Shown here one piece after another: positions 5,745 through 6,745 of a stretch of 6,745 nucleotides of DNA (within the stretch, counting starts at the first letter, position 1; every line of letters starts with the position of its first letter). Source of the DNA: Bacteroidales bacterium (lineage in GTDB: Bacteria > Bacteroidota > Bacteroidia > Bacteroidales > UBA3663); the NCBI GenBank assembly GCA_017632695.1, contig JAGBQS010000250.1, forward strand, positions 1 to 6,745, in the 5' to 3' direction. The notes under the pieces were generated by a model that worked only from the letters and a program-made list of their open reading frames with translations, was not told where the DNA came from and searched no databases. Made by a program: the position numbers and the translations under genes.

Positions 5745-6745
5745 ATGCAGAAACAGAAAAACATCCGCACCTGGAGCTGGGTACTGAGTGCCAATTTCAG
5801 CGAAGGTCTTCCCTATACGATCGTCAATGTCATGCTGGTTGCCCTCCTGAAAGACATGGGCATCAGCAACGGCACCACAGCCATGATCACCTCCCTGCTC
5901 ACCCTGCCCTGGATGTGGAAATTCCTTTGGAGTCCGTTCATCGATACCCACAGCACCAAGCGCCGCTGGATGCTTGCCATGCAGGCCCTGATGGCAGTTG
6001 TGTTCTTCCTGATTGCGCTCTCCCTTCACCTGAGCTGGTGGCTGCCTGTTGTGGTAGCCGGAAGCGCCCTGGCAGCTGTAGCGTCGGCCTCGTATGATGT
6101 CTCGTGCGACGGCTACTACATGCTGGCCCTTCCGCCCAAGGATCAGGCTTTCTTTGTGGGTATCCGAAGCACCGCCTACCGCCTGGGCATGCTCTTTGCA
6201 AGCGGATTCCTCATCATCATGGCCAAAGACGGAACCGCCGATGCCTGGCAGCGCACCTTCTTCATCATAACGGGTCTGATGCTCCTGCTTGCAGCCGTCC
6301 ACAAGTTCCTGCTCCCCAAGGTAGCGGCCGACGGTCACGTTCAGGTTTCCGACCCTTCCGGCCAGCGATCCATCATAAACGTGCTCCGCAGCTTCATTCA
6401 GCTGCACTACGGCAAGGATCTGCTCTTCATGCTGCTGTTCATTTTCACCTACCGCTTGGGCGAAGCGTTCCTCTCCAAGGTCACCATCCTGTTCCTGAAG
6501 GACGGTCTTGAAGCGGGCGGACTGGGTCTCGACAACGAGCAGTACGGCTACCTGTACGGCACGTTCGGCACGCTCTCGTTAGTGGCAGGCGGCATCCTGG
6601 GCGGCATCTGCGTCAGCCGCTGGGGTCTGCGCAGGTGCATCATCCCGATGGTACTGGCGCTCGATGTACCCGACCTGCTGTACGTATGGCTCTCCGACTC
6701 AGCCCTCACGGGACAGATACCGTCATTATGGGCCATCGGCACATG
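5745..6745 (+). CDS. AmpG-like major facilitator transporter, N-terminal 333 residues (3' end outside window)
   Basis: The gene is cut by the right edge after 333 codons plus two bases; E. coli AmpG is about 490 residues. The translated product is strongly hydrophobic with about nine membrane segments visible (roughly 10-35, 45-63, 75-95, 98-118, 145-160, 170-190, 225-250, 268-290, 295-316). Several stretches align with E. coli AmpG as I recall it: SEGLPY (19-24) with its SGLPL, WKFLWSPFID (58-67) with FKFLWSPLMD, a basic RRWMLAMQ loop (73-80), SASYDVSCDGYY (114-125) with SASQDIVFDAW, and YRLGMLFASG (145-154) with YRLGMLVSGG. AmpG imports anhydromuropeptides across the inner membrane for wall recycling, with proton coupling. 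That substrate is inferred here from family likeness; other members of this peptide/acetyl-CoA transporter branch carry different cargo. The start is fixed by an in-frame TAG at 5721-5723 and no earlier ATG. It diverges from the TPR gene and has its own promoter. Confidence 0.9.
   Translation, partial: MQKQKNIRTWSWVLSANFSEGLPYTIVNVMLVALLKDMGISNGTTAMITSLLTLPWMWKFLWSPFIDTHSTKRRWMLAMQALMAVVFFLIALSLHLSWWLPVVVAGSALAAVASASYDVSCDGYYMLALPPKDQAFFVGIRSTAYRLGMLFASGFLIIMAKDGTADAWQRTFFIITGLMLLLAAVHKFLLPKVAADGHVQVSDPSGQRSIINVLRSFIQLHYGKDLLFMLLFIFTYRLGEAFLSKVTILFLKDGLEAGGLGLDNEQYGYLYGTFGTLSLVAGGILGGICVSRWGLRRCIIPMVLALDVPDLLYVWLSDSALTGQIPSLWAIGT

Noticed and set aside
5667..6407. Minus-strand open frame opposite the AmpG-like gene (246 codons)
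   Set aside because: It is antisense to a strongly hydrophobic transporter gene and gives a Gly/His/Glu-rich product. It also crosses the divergent promoter region.

Overview
The window looks like a chromosomal housekeeping region of a Bacteroidales bacterium, in the Bacteroides/Prevotella range; I cannot name the genus. Three things point there. The secreted-protein families are typical of that order. The intergenic DNA is AT-rich while the genes are moderately GC-rich, with no obvious Shine-Dalgarno sites. Three promoters match the Bacteroidetes sigma-ABfr pattern (TTTG or TTG near -33, TAnnTTTG near -7, spaced 19-20 bp).

Layout from right to left on the minus strand: a secreted 731-residue tetratricopeptide (TPR) protein (3416-5611); guaA, the glutamine-hydrolysing GMP synthase (1750-3357); a 436-residue predicted outer-membrane beta-barrel protein (346-1656); and the first 99 codons of another exported, probably TPR-type protein (1-297) that runs off the left edge. 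On the plus strand, diverging from the 731-residue gene, is the first 333 codons of an AmpG-like major facilitator transporter (5745-6745), which runs off the right edge.

I infer three transcription units. The 731-residue TPR gene and guaA probably share one, because only 58 bp separate them and no consensus promoter is visible there. The barrel gene and the partial TPR gene form a second, starting from a good promoter at 1690-1721. The transporter is read from its own promoter in the 133-bp divergent spacer (5612-5744). That spacer holds two promoters back to back, with three copies of a 7-bp motif between and beside their -33 elements.

The proteins do not form one obvious pathway: guaA makes GMP in the cytoplasm, three products appear exported or outer-membrane, and the transporter resembles importers of peptidoglycan fragments. 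There is no sign of a mobile element, CRISPR array, RNA gene, phage or defence island, and no stretch over 300 bp without a gene. I do not see a convincing new system. The points most worth a second look are the divergent spacer, the interrupted TPR architecture of the 731-residue protein, and the barrel-TPR pair of unknown function.
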